Shown in pieces: positions 46,901 to 59,500 of a DNA stretch of 64,000 nt. The translations under genes and the position numbers were made by a program. The stretch is from Sparassis latifolia (lineage: Eukaryota; Basidiomycota; Agaricomycetes; Polyporales; Sparassidaceae): positions 124,001-188,000 of the forward strand of contig JAENRS010000014.1 of the NCBI GenBank assembly GCA_018466975.1, in the 5' to 3' direction. Below the pieces are notes generated by a model that did not search any database, was not told where the DNA came from, and saw only the letters and a program-made list of their open reading frames with translations. Numbering within the stretch: position 1 is the stretch's first letter; the number at the start of each line of letters is the position of its first letter.

Positions 46901-48183
46901 GAATCTCACTCTGCGACCAGTAGTTATCAGTCATAGCTTCTGACGCCGTGCACCGAAGATCGGCGTTGGGGAGGATCATCCTGAGAAGTAGGTTCTCCAT
47001 GCCCTTGGACATCTTCCAGTTGCCAACCCATTTGCCGCTCAGCTGCAGACGTTTTATGTAAACATCAAATATGTCCCAAAGACATCGAAATGCTTACTGT
47101 ACGGTTCCAATACTCCTCCAGATCCTCCTTGGTAGAAAACTGCTCACCTTCTGAATATTCAAACGGCGTACGTCCTATCAGGACCTCGAAGAATGTGATT
47201 CCGAGTGACCAGATATCCGACTTGCGCGTGTCGTGAGGAAGACCTCGAGCACGTTCAGGTGAAAGATACTGTGAATTGATTATGTTGTCAGCCAGTTCTT
47301 ACATTAACAATACCTCGAAGCACCTCCGGAGTTCCGTACGAAAGATTGCTGTGGAATGCATTGGACGTATCAACGTCGTATCGTTCTGCAAAGCCAAAAT
47401 CAATGAGAACAGGTACATTGTCCTGTGAAAGGAGAATATTGGCAGGCCTGTTTATGAAAATCACATCAGTGAACAAAATGGAGCGTATGCTTGGCACGTA
47501 CTTGATATCATTGTGAACTACACCGCGCTTGTGGATGAACTGAATACCTGAAAGCAAAGAATGGAACCAGTCTTTCGCATGCGATTCCGGAACCTCGACC
47601 GGAATGAGGCGTGGGTGGAACGCCCTGCGAAGTAATTTAGCAACATTGCCATATCACAATAAAGACCCAAAATATACGCGGCAAGAAAGCCAGAACCAGA
47701 CGTGTCCGACTGACAGAAACTTACATGGTAATCAAAGCATATGATGGGGTGATGATGAAAGAATAGAAAGGGATAATCGAAGGATGAGGTTCGTGCTTGA
47801 ACGTTCGAACAACTTTCATTTCATTCCATCTGCGAATATCGTCAATTCTTGGAACTTAACTTTGAAAAGTAAGCCATACAATGATCTGACGCGAGCAGCA
47901 GTGGTGGATGTCTTGGAGCGGTGTACGAGCTTCACGGCGATCTTGGTGTCGCGCATGGCGTGTGGGCTGTGCGACGGCGACGCAGGGTCTGGCTTGGGGC
48001 GACATAACCAAACGCTGCCCCAATTTCCAAAACCAATCTGAATTATAAAGATAAGTCTCGCCGACTAAGTTTCACAGCCAAATGGTCCATTACTTCTTCG
48101 ATGAACCGTAGCCTATCAGCCAGTACTTGATCAGAGATAGAGAAAATGTCAGTAGCTTCTTGAGGTGGTTGAGGAGCGACCAT
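43982..48183 (-). CDS. Ser/Thr protein kinase with a long disordered tail
   Basis: The start is MVAPQPPQEATDIFSISDQV. The Gly loop reads IGFGNWGSVWLC after splicing, with the lysine motif KIAVKLVHR. The catalytic loop is KRGVVHNDIK-PANILLSQD (HND instead of HRD), the metal motif LIDFGFAERY, and the activation segment SNLSYGTPE. Substrate-lobe motifs follow (SPERARGLPHDTRKSDIWSL, GITFFEVLIGRTPFEY). About 650 residues of tail then include MSKLFDIPPWSPRAQKEKPK, Ser/Pro-rich runs, a highly charged Glu/Arg helix near 45.8-46.0 kb (for example EREDLARVLQLEKELEDPK) and a C-terminus FKAIVSGKTVSTRFSKAL. The substrate is unknown. A one-base frame change at about 44085 separates VVIPPIGKRP from the C-terminal block. 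The asparagine in HND marks a non-RD kinase, so the activation loop may not need phosphorylation. Confidence 0.8.
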
Positions 48184-48598
48184 GGCGAGCAGAGTATAAT
48201 TACAGGACGTTGGAGGGGAGGGGGAGACAAAGCCGGAGAGGACCTCAACGACGGCTATCACTGAGACGACATGCACTAGGAGCGGCAACAAGAACAGCGT
48301 GCCTTCGCTTCCCGAGTTCAACTTGCCGTGAGAAAGTTTGAGCCACAGGCGCGTCTCGTCACGCGTCGGTCACGCGTGTATTCTGTCACCGTAGACATCG
48401 CACAAATAGGCCAATAATACACGACGTAGAACAGTGCAATAACATTGTGGTCGGTCTTATGATGATAAGGGAAAGGCAACACGCGTGGCTCATAAATAAG
48501 CTAACGGATCCGCATTGATACAGAAAGCCTCAAACCTTGACGCAGCAACCATTCAGTTATGAATAGGTGAATTGCCGCGACGACCTACCTCTAGCCAG
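48184..48598. other. Intergenic, kinase promoter
   Basis: Between the kinase start and the stop of the homeodomain gene, both on the minus strand. No other gene was recognised. Confidence 0.4.
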
Positions 48599-50088
48599 TC
48601 ATGCTTCTTCCGCCACATTGACTGGGCCAATCGACTCCACAGTTTTCTCGAATATTGCCTGGCTGCCACTGGTGTCCAATACGCTGTCGAAGAAGAGCGA
48701 GACATCGCCAGAGGGAGTCAGCAGCTCTTCTTCATCGTCCGTATCCTCGTCTCGGAGCGCGTTGTTATCAAGCAAGGGGGATTGAATTTGCGTGTACGGA
48801 CCAGCGTGGCAGGCCGTTTCGGTGAGACTGTGCGAGCACGACATTCTAACCATATCTTGCGATCCTGAAAATTAACGGTATCTAGCGACGTCAAGGAGAG
48901 CCAACTGAGCCAGCTACTTGCCCGAAGCCCACATATGCGCCTGCGTGACGACCGGGCTCTGCGCATTTCCATCCATGCCACGCTCGGCTAGGTGGACACT
49001 CTCAGCGAACGCCGCTCGTATCCTCTTCGTCAGCGCGGCGAGGTCCGAGTACCGCGTCTTGAATGAAACCGGCGGCGGATGATACATGAAATTCACGCTT
49101 TCATTCGCCAGGACGTTGGTAGAGTGAGAGAACATGGACGGGTCGAAAGACATGACAGATGCCGGCCGCTGGCCGAGCGCAGTGAGATAGCCCGAGAGCT
49201 CAGAGGGACGGGCAGCCTCGAGAGGGACAGGGTCAGAAGCTTCAAAGAGCAGCTGGGAAAGGTAGGCCATGTTGGAGCTGTGAGAGTCCGTAGCAGGCGC
49301 CTGGGTGGGATAGAGTGGGAATGCTGGTATAATCGGGACCAGAGGCTGCGAGACAGAGCTGGGAAACACGGAATGATCTGGAGCCGCTCTGGAGCTCTCT
49401 CTTCCTTGAATATCCATCGGTACAAACGTCATAGGGAAAGCAACAGGAATATAACCCAGAGAAGGAGACTGGATCAAAGAGCGCAACTGCAATTCGTTTT
49501 GGAAGGGCAGAGACAATGCAGTGGAGAGCTCAGCAGGAGCCACAGTGTTCCGGAAAGAGGCGTTAAAGGGTACCATGAAGGAAGAACCAGGTCCCGTCAC
49601 ATACGCCTTAGAGGACGAAGCGTGGGGGAGACCATCTAGTGCCAAAGAATGGAAGTGTCCTCGACGTATGACGGAAGAGTACGTTCCGTGGTGGTGGTCT
49701 GACTCAACGTGAACAGCGGAATCTTGATTTGAATCAGCAGCACAACTTGTTTGAGTTGACAGTTTAGCAGAAGTGGATATCTCCTCGTCTGCACGCGTGC
49801 TCTTGACTTTTGAATACCGGCGTTTTTGTTCCAACCATTTTCGGATCCATTTCTCTGGTCTATTCAGACACCCGAAACCCACAGTTCAGACGCCAGAGAG
49901 ACGAGCTAAATTAGAACATACAGTCCGGTCTCTTCAACACCTTGTGAGAGAGTTCGCTTATTCGATGCATAGCCCGACGGTTTGTAGATGTTGCTGAGCG
50001 CGACGAGCTGAACGTCCGTTGGATGGATTCTTCCTTTAGGTGATTTTGGGGCACTCCATGACTTGGTGGCGGTTGTGTTGAGACTCAT
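48599..50088 (-). CDS. Homeodomain transcription factor with atypical recognition helix
   Basis: Three exons on the minus strand (49922-50088, 48918-49859 and 48599-48845) give 451 aa with exact phases. The homeodomain lies at the N-terminus: KGRIHPTDVQLVALSNIYKP, then SGYASNKRTLSQGVEETGL, then across the intron PEKWIRKWLEQKRRYSKVKS. The spacing fits a standard 60-residue fold, but helix 3 reads KWLEQKRR where most homeodomains have WFQNRR, so the almost invariant Asn51 appears to be Gln. The middle is Ser/Pro-rich. The C-terminus is acidic (LRDEDTDDEEELLTPSGDVS LFF, in two pieces) and could be an activation region. The third exon is reached from a donor at 48917 to acceptor AG at 48846-48847, which keeps the acidic frame. 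No typical mating-type neighbours are present, so I would not call this an HD mating gene. Confidence 0.75.
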
Positions 50089-50659
50089 CTTGAATTTGTC
50101 CAGGGGTTTGTTAGTAGGTGCACGAAGAGGAGGATGCAGGATCGTTTTCCACGTCTATGCAGGCGATACAGAAAGGAGATGAGATGTTGACAGTATCCAG
50201 AGATCTGGATATGTATGTATCCGCACCGAGACTTCAGGTCCTGTTGGAAAAGCTTGAGAAACTTACACCCCGATGACTCAAAATGAGACCAAGGGATTCC
50301 TGAGGTGTGAGGCGGTCGCCAAAGGAAAGGAAATAGAGACGTGCCGTTGTAGAGTCTGAGATCTGAGGCCTGATGCAGATGAGCGGGACAAGTTCAAGTT
50401 GAAAATGCTTGTTGCGGGCGGCCGGTACTGCCACGTCAAATCAACGATAGCTATATGCACGCAAAAAAATGTCGGTGGCAATTGTCAAGTACGTACGCAG
50501 CTGCACTGGACTACAAAGCGACATGAGAGACGGGCGTACAAATGTGGTACTACTGATACATTTTCCAAAATCTTCCCGCAGAAGCCCAATGTACAAAGGA
50601 AACGCACACAAAATAAGAAGCATATAATTCAACGGTCCCACGATTGCGTATGCGGGGGA
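50089..50659. other. Intergenic, no gene recognised
   Basis: Contains the homeodomain gene promoter and the 3' UTR of the transporter gene. No conserved exon was seen on either strand. Confidence 0.4.
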
Positions 50660-52384
50660 CTAGAACTTCCCAACAATTCTGCCAGCAGCCCATACAAGGC
50701 CTCCGCCGCTAACGGGAACCAGTAACAGCCAGACTCCGAGGTCCCAGATGATGCGCTTGCCCAGCCTACGCCGCTGTAAGGTGCGTTCCTTGCGCTGCAG
50801 CAGCTCGTCGTGTCGCGAGTCACTCATGGCAGAGCTCGGTTCGGGGGTGAAGGGGGAAGCCGCCGTCACTGGCGTACTCGGGGGGATGATGATTGAGAGG
50901 GGTTCCCGAAAATTGTGCAATGTGATGTGGATGAATGCTGTGCGGCCGGTAAGAAAATGTTATACAACGTAAAAACAGTGAAACCGTACCAGGTAACATG
51001 TATGTGCTCAGGAACGCCAGCACAAGCAAAAAGTCACTTAGGACACCCGACAGGGAACGTGGGAGCAGAGATAAACAAAGAATAATGGCATACAACAACG
51101 ACCTAGAAAGAGGGAAATTTGTCGCGTGGCGAATTGAGAATGGAATAGGGAGAGGTGGGGAGGAAATCAATACGGCCGGTAAGGATAGTGCAAGCGCTAC
51201 GGCGTTAGAAAGCGCAGTAAGAATCTTGAGTGTCGCCGTGGGAAGCGTCTGCGAGGATGTGAGGTGCTGCGCAATGACACCGCTACACATAGCACTTACC
51301 GGAGAATTGGCAGGAGATTGGAAAAATACGAGTGGAAAAATACAGAGTGCAGCTAACCCTATGGACAGCACGGATAGAAGCTTGAAGGACTGCGACCGTC
51401 TCGGCCGATCTTGTGCAGCTTGGATTGTGCCCTTCAGGGCAGCATACAACGGAATGGTTGAAGATGTGGAGAACGCAAAGGCAATAATTGCTGCTACGTT
51501 GTCAGCTGTGGACAATGTCGTCATAGTATTAAAGGACGTACACGATCCTTCCCAGAGTATTCCCAATGACGCTGAACCCGGGTTAACCACGAGCATCCCC
51601 TTTGCATGTGCATACGCCGTACACGCAAACCACGCAGCATAAGCGGTTACAGATATCCACGAAGCGTACAGAACGCTAGTAGCTCCCAGAGATGGTGCAA
51701 AGCATATAGGACAAATCACGGCCGCCAGGATGATGGTCAGTAAAACCCTGGGCGGGATGACCAAGGTCGCAGGTACAAGAGGTAAGAGGACATCCACCGC
51801 AGCTGAGGGCGTTACATTTAGTCATACGTCGTGGGCGGGTAAGGAGCCAACGCACCTCTCAAGTACAGTGCAGCTATCAAGACTCGCAGAAGTCCTACAC
51901 CGAATCGTACAAGCTGGCGCAATAGCCAACGTGTACCCTCCTTCCGCCTATCGCGAGCAAACGTCTGCAGTACGATCTCCTCCAGGTCCGCACGGCGAAC
52001 GTATCGGGCAAGCATGTACCAAATCTGACGAGTCAAGGCGGACAGGCCGGCGAAGAACAGCAGGACAGGGATGCCATATCTCAACGGGAGGCCTGCATCG
52101 GGCACGAGGAACGCTCCGAGCTTCAGGAACGGTGAAAGGAGGTACAGGAAGACGGTGAGAGAGGACAGCGGGGGCACCGAGGAAGACAACAAGCGGTCTG
52201 TCTGTTCCGTGAGATCGTCGTCGGTCTCATCGTCGCTGGTGAAGTCGAACGGGTGGCTTTCGGTAGTGTCCTCGACGTCTGGCTCGAGGATGAGCGCCGC
52301 GGACGAGTCGAAGCCGCCAATGGGGGAACGTCGACCAGAACTGAGGGATTCCGCGCTCGTCGAGGAGCGTGGACTGCCAGACAT
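50660..52384 (-). CDS. Multi-pass membrane transporter, amino-acid-permease-like
   Basis: Three exons (51856-52384, 50990-51802 and 50660-50937) give 539 aa. The hydrophilic N-terminus MSGSPRSSTSAESLSSGRRS is Ser/Asp/Glu-rich. About ten hydrophobic segments follow, for example VFLYLLSPFLKLGAFLV, YGIPVLLFFAGLSAL, VLLTIILAAVICPICFAPSL, SVLYASWISVTAYAAWFACT, SVLSIGLAALCIFPLVFF, LSLPAVLISSPPLPIPF and, across the last intron, FLVLAFLSTYMLPAFIHITL. The tail is charged (SRHDELLQRKERTLQRRRLG) with a final hydrophobic segment LGVWLLLVPVSGGGLVWAAG. The layout (soluble N-tail, 10-11 helices, 'YMLPAFIHI' near the end) resembles vacuolar AVT/SLC38-type amino acid transporters, but sequence identity to a named family is not certain. 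Confidence 0.6.
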
Positions 52385-52817
52385 CGTTGGAGAAACGAGC
52401 GTGTTGCAGATCCAGTCTGCGGAAGCTTGGCCGACTTATCGGGAGAGGGAAAGAGGGGGCGCCTTTCATTGCCAAGGCTGGCCTCGAATGCAGACAGTAT
52501 CGACCGACTGCTCAACTTTTCGAATCCGTGCACAAGCTGAACGCGAATGTCGGTTGACTACTCTACGTATACTCTACGTACAGATATACAAAGTCGTGAA
52601 ATCGGATAGAAAGCCAACGTCTGCGCAGTAATGTAGTGCTTGCTGTGCGCAATTCGAGCCAGTCAGGCGGCTGCACTTATGACTTATTTAATGCGCGCTA
52701 TAGGTCAGCAGGACCGTAGCTACACTATGTTTGCGCCTTTGTTTCTCGCGTCCAGATAGAAGTTTACTAAATGGTTTTCTCCGTGTTGTATATAATTGAT
52801 ATATTTTACGGAACAGC

Positions 52818-54200
52818 TCACTCCTTGGACTCGGCCGCAGCCTCCTTCTGAGTGTCGTCCTGGGGAGCATCTTTAGATGATTCCTCTGAGCCCTTTTGCT
52901 CGTGAACAGTCTCGGAGGTTTGCGCCTGAGCGTATTCCGCTTCCGTGCGCTGGACGTCTTTGGGAGAATCCTGGTCCTGCAAAAGAGTGAGCGACTCGGC
53001 AGAAACAGTAGTGTACCATAAAACGTACGATTGCCTGACGTGTGGATGAGTTTATCTCGCCATCTGAGACTTGCTCACCCTCGCTGTCGGCGACAGGGCC
53101 GACTTGCTCGGTAGTCTGGTGGACGTTATGAGTACAACATAGAGCGATCCTGGCGAAAACACAACGACGTACTGCCTGCTCCTCAGCAACCTCTGCGTCC
53201 TTCGGAGAATCAGTGTTCTGTCGAGTCGTGCGTCAGCCAAAGTATCCAGAAGCTCCCCACGTTGCAACAAGCAGAAAGAAAAGCGATTGTCGGAAGAGCA
53301 GAGAGCACCCTTGGCCGAGATTCCTTCTTCGCCATGTGGTTAAAAGGCAGTTTACTCAGCCTGGTGTTCGTTGGCCAAAGCAGACTTCTCATGGATTACT
53401 GCACTGGACGCAACGGACGATAGAAGAGAATGCTCGACGATGATGGAGACTGCAGACACATCTAAAACCTCGCACCGTGCCTACTCCCCGTCGTTTCAAT
53501 TTTCCGTGCAGTGACACTGCTAATCGAAGGCCTTTACAACTGGATCAACACCCGCGTGAATTCTGCATAGCGCGGCCATCTTGCAGTTGCGGCATTAGGG
53601 AGATACATCACATAGAAACCTCATTGAATGGCAGGGATACACCCTTCAGAGGCTAGACGAGGTCAAATGTGATTCCGCGAAAGTAGGAAAGACTACGAGT
53701 GACTGCCCACATACTGCTATGAGTCGTCAGACACAAAACTCACAAAGGCATCCTGCATGGTCGTCTGTACTTCCGCAGCAGCGACCTCAGTGCCCTCGTC
53801 ATCCTTCACAGGGACCAGTGTCTTGGACGGGACATGTCCGTGCGACGGGTTGTGCCCGTGTGACGAATCGTCCGCCTTTTTAACCGTAGGGATCAGCAGC
53901 CAGAGTGCCTGGGTGAAGATCACTAGTGAGCTCGTGCCCTACGGTGCCGACGAAAAAATAAAACATACAAGTGGACCGAAAAATAAAGCAGAACCAATCT
54001 AATTCGATCGAAGACAATTAGCAGGGAGGACGGGTACCTTCTCCAAAGAAGACACTGACTATCCAAGGCTTGTCACTTCCTGGCTCGCTGTGCTGGGCCG
54101 TGCTCATGAGTCTTCTCGACGCGCCGGTACTACCGCGGCTAGCGCGGATAGGCGGCCGTACGACCAGGGACAATAATCGACGTCCGAGACGAGAGGCCAT
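52818..54200 (-). CDS. Small, probably mitochondrial, single-helix membrane protein with DSPKD repeats
   Basis: The start MASRLGRRLLSLVVRPPIRA with many Arg and no acidic residues is a typical mitochondrial presequence. After two introns the protein continues GSDKPWI-IGSALFFGPLALWLLIP, one hydrophobic helix. It is then acidic and His-rich (KKADDSSHGHNPSHGHVPSK, VKDDEGTEVAAAEVQTTMQD). After a roughly 500-bp intron-like gap come short exons with NTDSPKDAEVAEEQA, GPVADSEGEQVSDGE and QDSPKDVQRTEAEYAQAQ, and the end DTQKEAAAESKE at 52818. I recall similar uncharacterised fungal proteins (W-I-x-G-S-x-L-x-F-G-P then K-D-D-E-G-T). No function is known. The exon edges in 52980-53220 are tentative. Confidence 0.55.
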
Positions 54201-54385
54201 CGTCGTCGTAGAGTGCAGAGACGTGTCAAGCTTGGCCGAATTCCGGATGAGACCGGTCGGCGAAATGGCAGAATAGTGGTCGCCAGAAATTAAATTATTA
54301 TGTAATAATTAAATGAAATTAATTCAAGTTGCGCAAGGAAGAATTCACTCTGCAGCTCTGCACGGAGCTCAGTATATATACATAC

Positions 54386-54546
54386 CTCCTCCTCCAAACT
54401 CGTAGAACCATCCATACGTCCCTGCGAAGACATCCGTGAATTGGAAGGTCTGGGGAAACCGTCCGAGAGCGGGAGAGTCCGGGAGGCTCTCATGCCAAAC
54501 GTACTTGAGGCTGCAGGGCAGCACGGGGTAGTCTCCCGTAGGCAGA
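54386..54546 (-). pseudogene. Isolated coding exon fragment, unknown family
   Basis: A minus-strand exon bounded by an AG acceptor (54547-54548) and a GTATGT donor (54384-54385) reads LPTGDYPVLPCSLKYVWHES, then LPDSPALGRFPQTFQFTDVF and AGTYGWFYEFGGG. The aromatic, varied composition is that of a real protein. The intron that should follow runs into the start of the 54200 gene without a partner exon, so this is probably a relic of a truncated gene. The family was not identified. Confidence 0.4.
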
Positions 54547-56527
54547 CTACAAAATGATCCCTATGAGTGAGGGAGGCGACGGGATCATAAGCACGGGGCA
54601 GCCTCAGACCGCCACCAGGATGGCCCGGCAGATGCATCACACAGGATCGATACCGTATCGCACACATCCCCCGGCCGCGGAATGCAAGCCGCACTCACTC
54701 TTCTCTCCATCCGCTGCTTGCCATAAACACCCTCTCCTCCTCCAGCAGCCCCCATGTCCTCGCGTCAACCATGACACAGAACCTGGCAGCATAATAATGG
54801 CTTTCCTAATCACCCTTGTCAGCCTGATGCGCCTTTACGCAAATCTGACGCTGCTGCAGCACTGGGGTACCTCGCATCTCCATCATCCCTGTCTTAGGCC
54901 CGTCCACGGCCCGTCTATCACTAGTTTGCTAATCCTGGTGCGTCGCGTCTTCGACGCGGAAATGAGCATCCCACCCCTCCCCGGCGTCCGCCAGCCTATC
55001 TGTGTTTATCTCGAGCAGACTTCCCGCTCCAACGGTTTACGACAAATGTTTGTCATGCTGACTGTGTGCTCCTCACACACACGCACACACAGACCGCAGA
55101 CTCAGTAGCCTGCCGCATCGCACCGGCACCGTTCCTGGCCTCGCCTACCGTCTCTATTTAGCTCGGGCCTCTGGCAAGCATGCGCGTGCGGCTGCGTAAA
55201 GTCTATCGGCCAACCCGACTTCGCGCCCCGCTCGAGAGAATGACTGGTCAACCTTGAAGCTTGAGCTTGTGCGCCTTTACGTATGGATTGGATCTTATTG
55301 CTGCGTCTGCGATGCCCAATCACCGGTCAATATTCAATATTCACGTCCACGCAAAGGATATGCTTCAGAATTGGCTCGCTCTGCTGTTGTCCGCTGAATT
55401 TAGAGACCTTGACTTGGTAGATGACTTCTCTCATATCGCACGCATTCGCGTGGTGTCCATGCTGCAACTCACCGGCGCGGACCGCCACCAGCATTCTCAA
55501 CCACTCGGATTGCAAGATTATGAAATGCACTGTTTTACGCGAGCGCAAGTCGCGCTGTTCAAATTAAAATTTTGTAAGTCTCTGAGCCACCCTCTGCCAA
55601 ACCGTTTGGGCTGACGTAGTTCTCTCATGGCAGCCCCTCCCAAACCCCTCGGTGTCATCGGGTTTCCCGGGGACACGGTTACCATCTCCCCGTACGCTAA
55701 CTGCGAACGTTTTGTTGCGGCGCCCGTCTTCAGGATCAGTGTTCTGAACAGCCGCCGTGTCACTGGACGGCCAGCCGGACTGAACCCCGGCGGCGTGCAC
55801 ACCAGTCTTGTAGCTCCGGGGGACTCAGCTAGACGGGCGACGGACGGCCAGCCCCCCCCCTCTTTAGAACCACAACAAATGCGTTGGACTGGATTTCCGT
55901 GAACCCCGGATTCTTGCCCCACCTCGGAGGGAGTGGAAAAAATCGTCAGTCCGCCATGGTTACGGCAGAAGTACTGCGGCTGGTTCGTTCTCGGGCGTGG
56001 GTTGCCTCCACGGTCGTGATGAACAACCGCGTCTTTGCAGTTCGACTTCTGACTCTTTGAGTCGTGACAACGTTAGTCCAGGCTCAATTTGTTTGCACAT
56101 TTTTCAGATACGGCGTCCGTGGGATAGCATAAATACTGCAAGCTCGCCGTCTCCGGAGTCGGACGCACTCGCGACCTATCTTTCGCGGTACACTGCGCGA
56201 CGCGAGGGCGTATCGCGTTTTTACGTGTGGAGCAGGTGATATAGTTCGATCGCGATAGGCGCCCACACGCGTACACAAGGGCAAACAACGCGCTCGCGAC
56301 TAAGATGGATGTTAGAAGATTGCAAACGGCTGTAATATGCACGACCTTGGTTCGACGACGGCAGCCTTCCATGCTCACTCAGGATCAATGCACCCCTGCA
56401 CCTGGTATTTCACCTGGTATTATGGTTGCTCGTAACCGAAACAAAGTAGATAAACTCGTATACAGCCCGTTACAGATCAACAGCGACGTTCAAATAAGAT
56501 AAATGCCTAACACGCATAAATACCCCA
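54547..56527. other. Two kilobases with no supported gene
   Basis: Several open frames are present (for example 54554-55108 plus and 55627-55902 plus), but they lack conserved motifs. Features seen are a CA-rich run near 55076-55092, a C9 tract at 55851-55859, a short direct repeat GGACGGCCAGCC (about 55768 and 55842), and a CpG-rich patch 55780-55850. No RNA gene recognised. Confidence 0.4.
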
Positions 56528-59500
56528 TCATAAGATATCCGCCACTTCCTCCTCTTCCTCTTCATCACTCGAGTTCGTGGCGAAAGAGGCATGCGCAGAA
56601 GGTGCATCATCTCCTTCTGGGTCGCTGCTATCGTGTATCGATATCGGTGGCGACGCGGGGCGGGGAACACTGTGTTTCAAGGATTGTTAGTTATCAGCAA
56701 CCAGTCAGGAAGTGCTCTCACCTTTTCCTGGCAGGTGCGCTCTTCCGTCTCTTCGGAGCCTCGTCTTCCGTCGTGTCGTGTATAGAAATGGGGGGCGACG
56801 GGTCACGTGGAGCACTGGATACACCACGGTCATGTCAGCATTAGGAAGAACCCACACGGACGAAGGGACGCACCTCTTTCTTGCCGCTGTACTTGTCCGC
56901 TTTTTCGGCTGCCGAGAAGGCATAGGTGTCACGTCTTCAAAATCGCTGTCCATTTCCTTCTTCGGTGTGAGGGCGACTGCCACTGCCTTCCTGGTTTTCT
57001 CCGCTCTGCACGAACATTTCATCAGTACAACACTAATTTTCCACCATGACGTGACGTACACAGAACGCCTCGGCATGACGCGCGCAGGTGGCGTAGCTTC
57101 CGTCTGTTCATCAGACTCGTCATCGGAAAGGGAGAGGCGGCGTCTCCTGTCAAATGGCAGCGAGTCAGCTTTGCATCCAAGCAACCATGTGAAGAGAAGT
57201 GTGTATTCACTTCAATTTACCCTTACTACTGGCTTTGCGGGCATGAGAAGGTGGGACGTCATCTGCGTCGGACGCGAGGCCACTGGCAGCTGAACCTGTC
57301 GCGATGCTCTCAGATCGTCTGCGCCCAAGAACGACAACGTTAGTAAGTCAAGAAGTATGTGGAAATTAGGGCAGGGAATATAGGGCAGCCTACCGTTTTC
57401 TGGCAGTCTTCTGCGGGATCTTCACGTCCTCGTCCTCGTCACCATCCTCGGCCTTCATCTCGTCCAGAAATTCGAAGAGCTCCTTGAGGTACTCCAGCTG
57501 GCGATAGTCGTCCTCGCTAAAGTCCTCCAGCTGCTTCTCGAACTTCTTCGAGATCGTGTTGTCGAACTTTATGAAGGCGTTGTGGGAGGTCGTATCGCGG
57601 AGTGGACGGCGCTGTTTGACGGGTCAGAAGAAGGATTAGCGGAAGCGGACCATGGATAAACGGGGTCTCGTACCGAGCGCAGGTTGTGCGTGAGCAACTT
57701 CAGAGTGCGAATCTTGTCGTCGTCCACAGCCTCGGGTATGTGGAGCTTGCCCAGCATTTGACACAGACCTTTCATATCGTCCTCTGTCCCCGACAAATAT
57801 TAAGACAGGACATCACCAACGCATAATAAGGGAAAGCGCGCACTCTCAAGCTCCTTATTGAATAACGCCCTCACGATATCGCTTGCAAAATCGACATGAA
57901 TAGCTTCGTCCGCAGAGATACCTTGTACACCCTTAGCGACAGCGCTGCATCAAGTGCGTCAGCGCGGCGATATTGTACGGAACAATGACACGCACGCGGC
58001 CTTCTGTGGGTCTGTCCAGTCCACAAACATAAGCCCCACTTGTGCCGGGCTGACCATCTCCTCGTCACCGTCCCAGTCTCTGTATACGTTGACCAGCTGC
58101 TCGTACAGAGGGATAAAGATCTAGTCGACGACAAAGGAGCATTCAGTATTCTCCTTGTGGCTTCAATTTCTGGAGAGTCCCACCTTCTGCATGCGACGTT
58201 GATTCGTAGGGGACGAATATGAGTAGACGGGAAAGAAGTACGACAAGCACTGGCGAAGCTCCTGGTTCGGCAAGGTCTCGGGCGAGATATAGATCAGCAT
58301 AAGACTCCTGAGCATCTATACACTGTATCAACACCGGGGTGCAAATATCGTTAGATGAGAATACAGACTCGGTCATCCGCGATCATGCCAGAAAGCATGA
58401 GCTTTGAAATGCCCATGCAAAGCAAGGCCTGCACCTTGTCTGACTCCTCATTTTCGAGCTGATACAGGAGGAAATCGACGATGCGCTCTGCCTGGGAGCG
58501 CGTCAGCTATCCATCACGCACAGGAGAGTTACAGCACAGAAGACGCACGTTGGCGCTGCCGGGCGCGAGGAAGTCGCTCTCGTGCACCATGAGAATGTCA
58601 AATACGATCTGAAGAACATGAATCTTGAGCACTGGTGGCGCGGATTGGACTTGACCGAGGAAGAGCTGGAACGAGTTCAACGCCATGCGCTGCTCCGAGA
58701 ACGGACGGTCAGCATATGATGACCATCGATGACCATTCTTGACGCACTCGTGCAATCAGACAACACAGGCCAAGGCTGACGAGGCCCTTCTCTCTCATAA
58801 TCAACTCTTTACGTTTGACGGCAGGGACGATCAGTTCTCCGAGTATTCCCTCTAACGTCGAGTTCTCTTCGAAAGTCTGTCGGGTGCTTCAGTCCAGCCG
58901 ACTAAGGAGAGAGCGGGAAACACATACTCCGTTCACCCGCTCTAACATGCCGATGCACAGAGACAGACATCGCAGGTCGACGATGTCCGCTCTTGCCCTC
59001 TCCTCCGGTGACATCTCCGCGTTGGGCTTGGGCAGCGCGCGGACAGTCTTGACGGTCGCAGGAGTAGCACCGAAGTCGGTTTCACCATCGTTGATCTCTC
59101 TCTAGGTACCATGGGACGTCAGACATAAGCTGAAATGGAGGTGGTGCCCACTCACAGGCTCGTCATCCGGGTCTGTGGGATCTCTAAGTTCATGAACTAC
59201 TTCTACCACTACGCGAATGAGATCGCGCTCATTCGGCGAGAGGGTCCTCAATACGTCGAGACACCGTGCAACCAGACCTTCCGGTAACGCGTCCTGGGAG
59301 ATCATGTCGCCTGCGGAGCACGATTTAAGCTCAGCATCAGAGAAGTGTACATAAGGTACTTACGGACGAGCTGGAACATCTTCCTCCGCCCGATCTCATC
59401 TGCATAATCGAGGTTCACAGCGGTCTTGAGCATTTCGGCAATGACAAACTCCCGGTCCATCCGCTGCTCCTCTCTTTTCTCATGCGCGTCGTCATCGTCG

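Noticed and set aside
48599..50088. Frame break in the homeodomain gene
   Set aside because: An acceptor at 48846-48847 (GGTTAG) joins the acidic third exon in frame, so no indel is needed.
48599..50088. HD-type mating locus
   Set aside because: No divergent HD1/HD2 pair and no mitochondrial intermediate peptidase gene nearby. The recognition helix is also atypical.
54554..55108. 184-codon open frame on the plus strand
   Set aside because: No conserved motif and low-complexity His/Pro/Arg content. It also overlaps the antisense of a better exon candidate.
55627..55902. 91-codon open frame starting MAAPPKPLGVIGFPG
   Set aside because: Ends in a C-run-derived Pro stretch, and no family or splice support.
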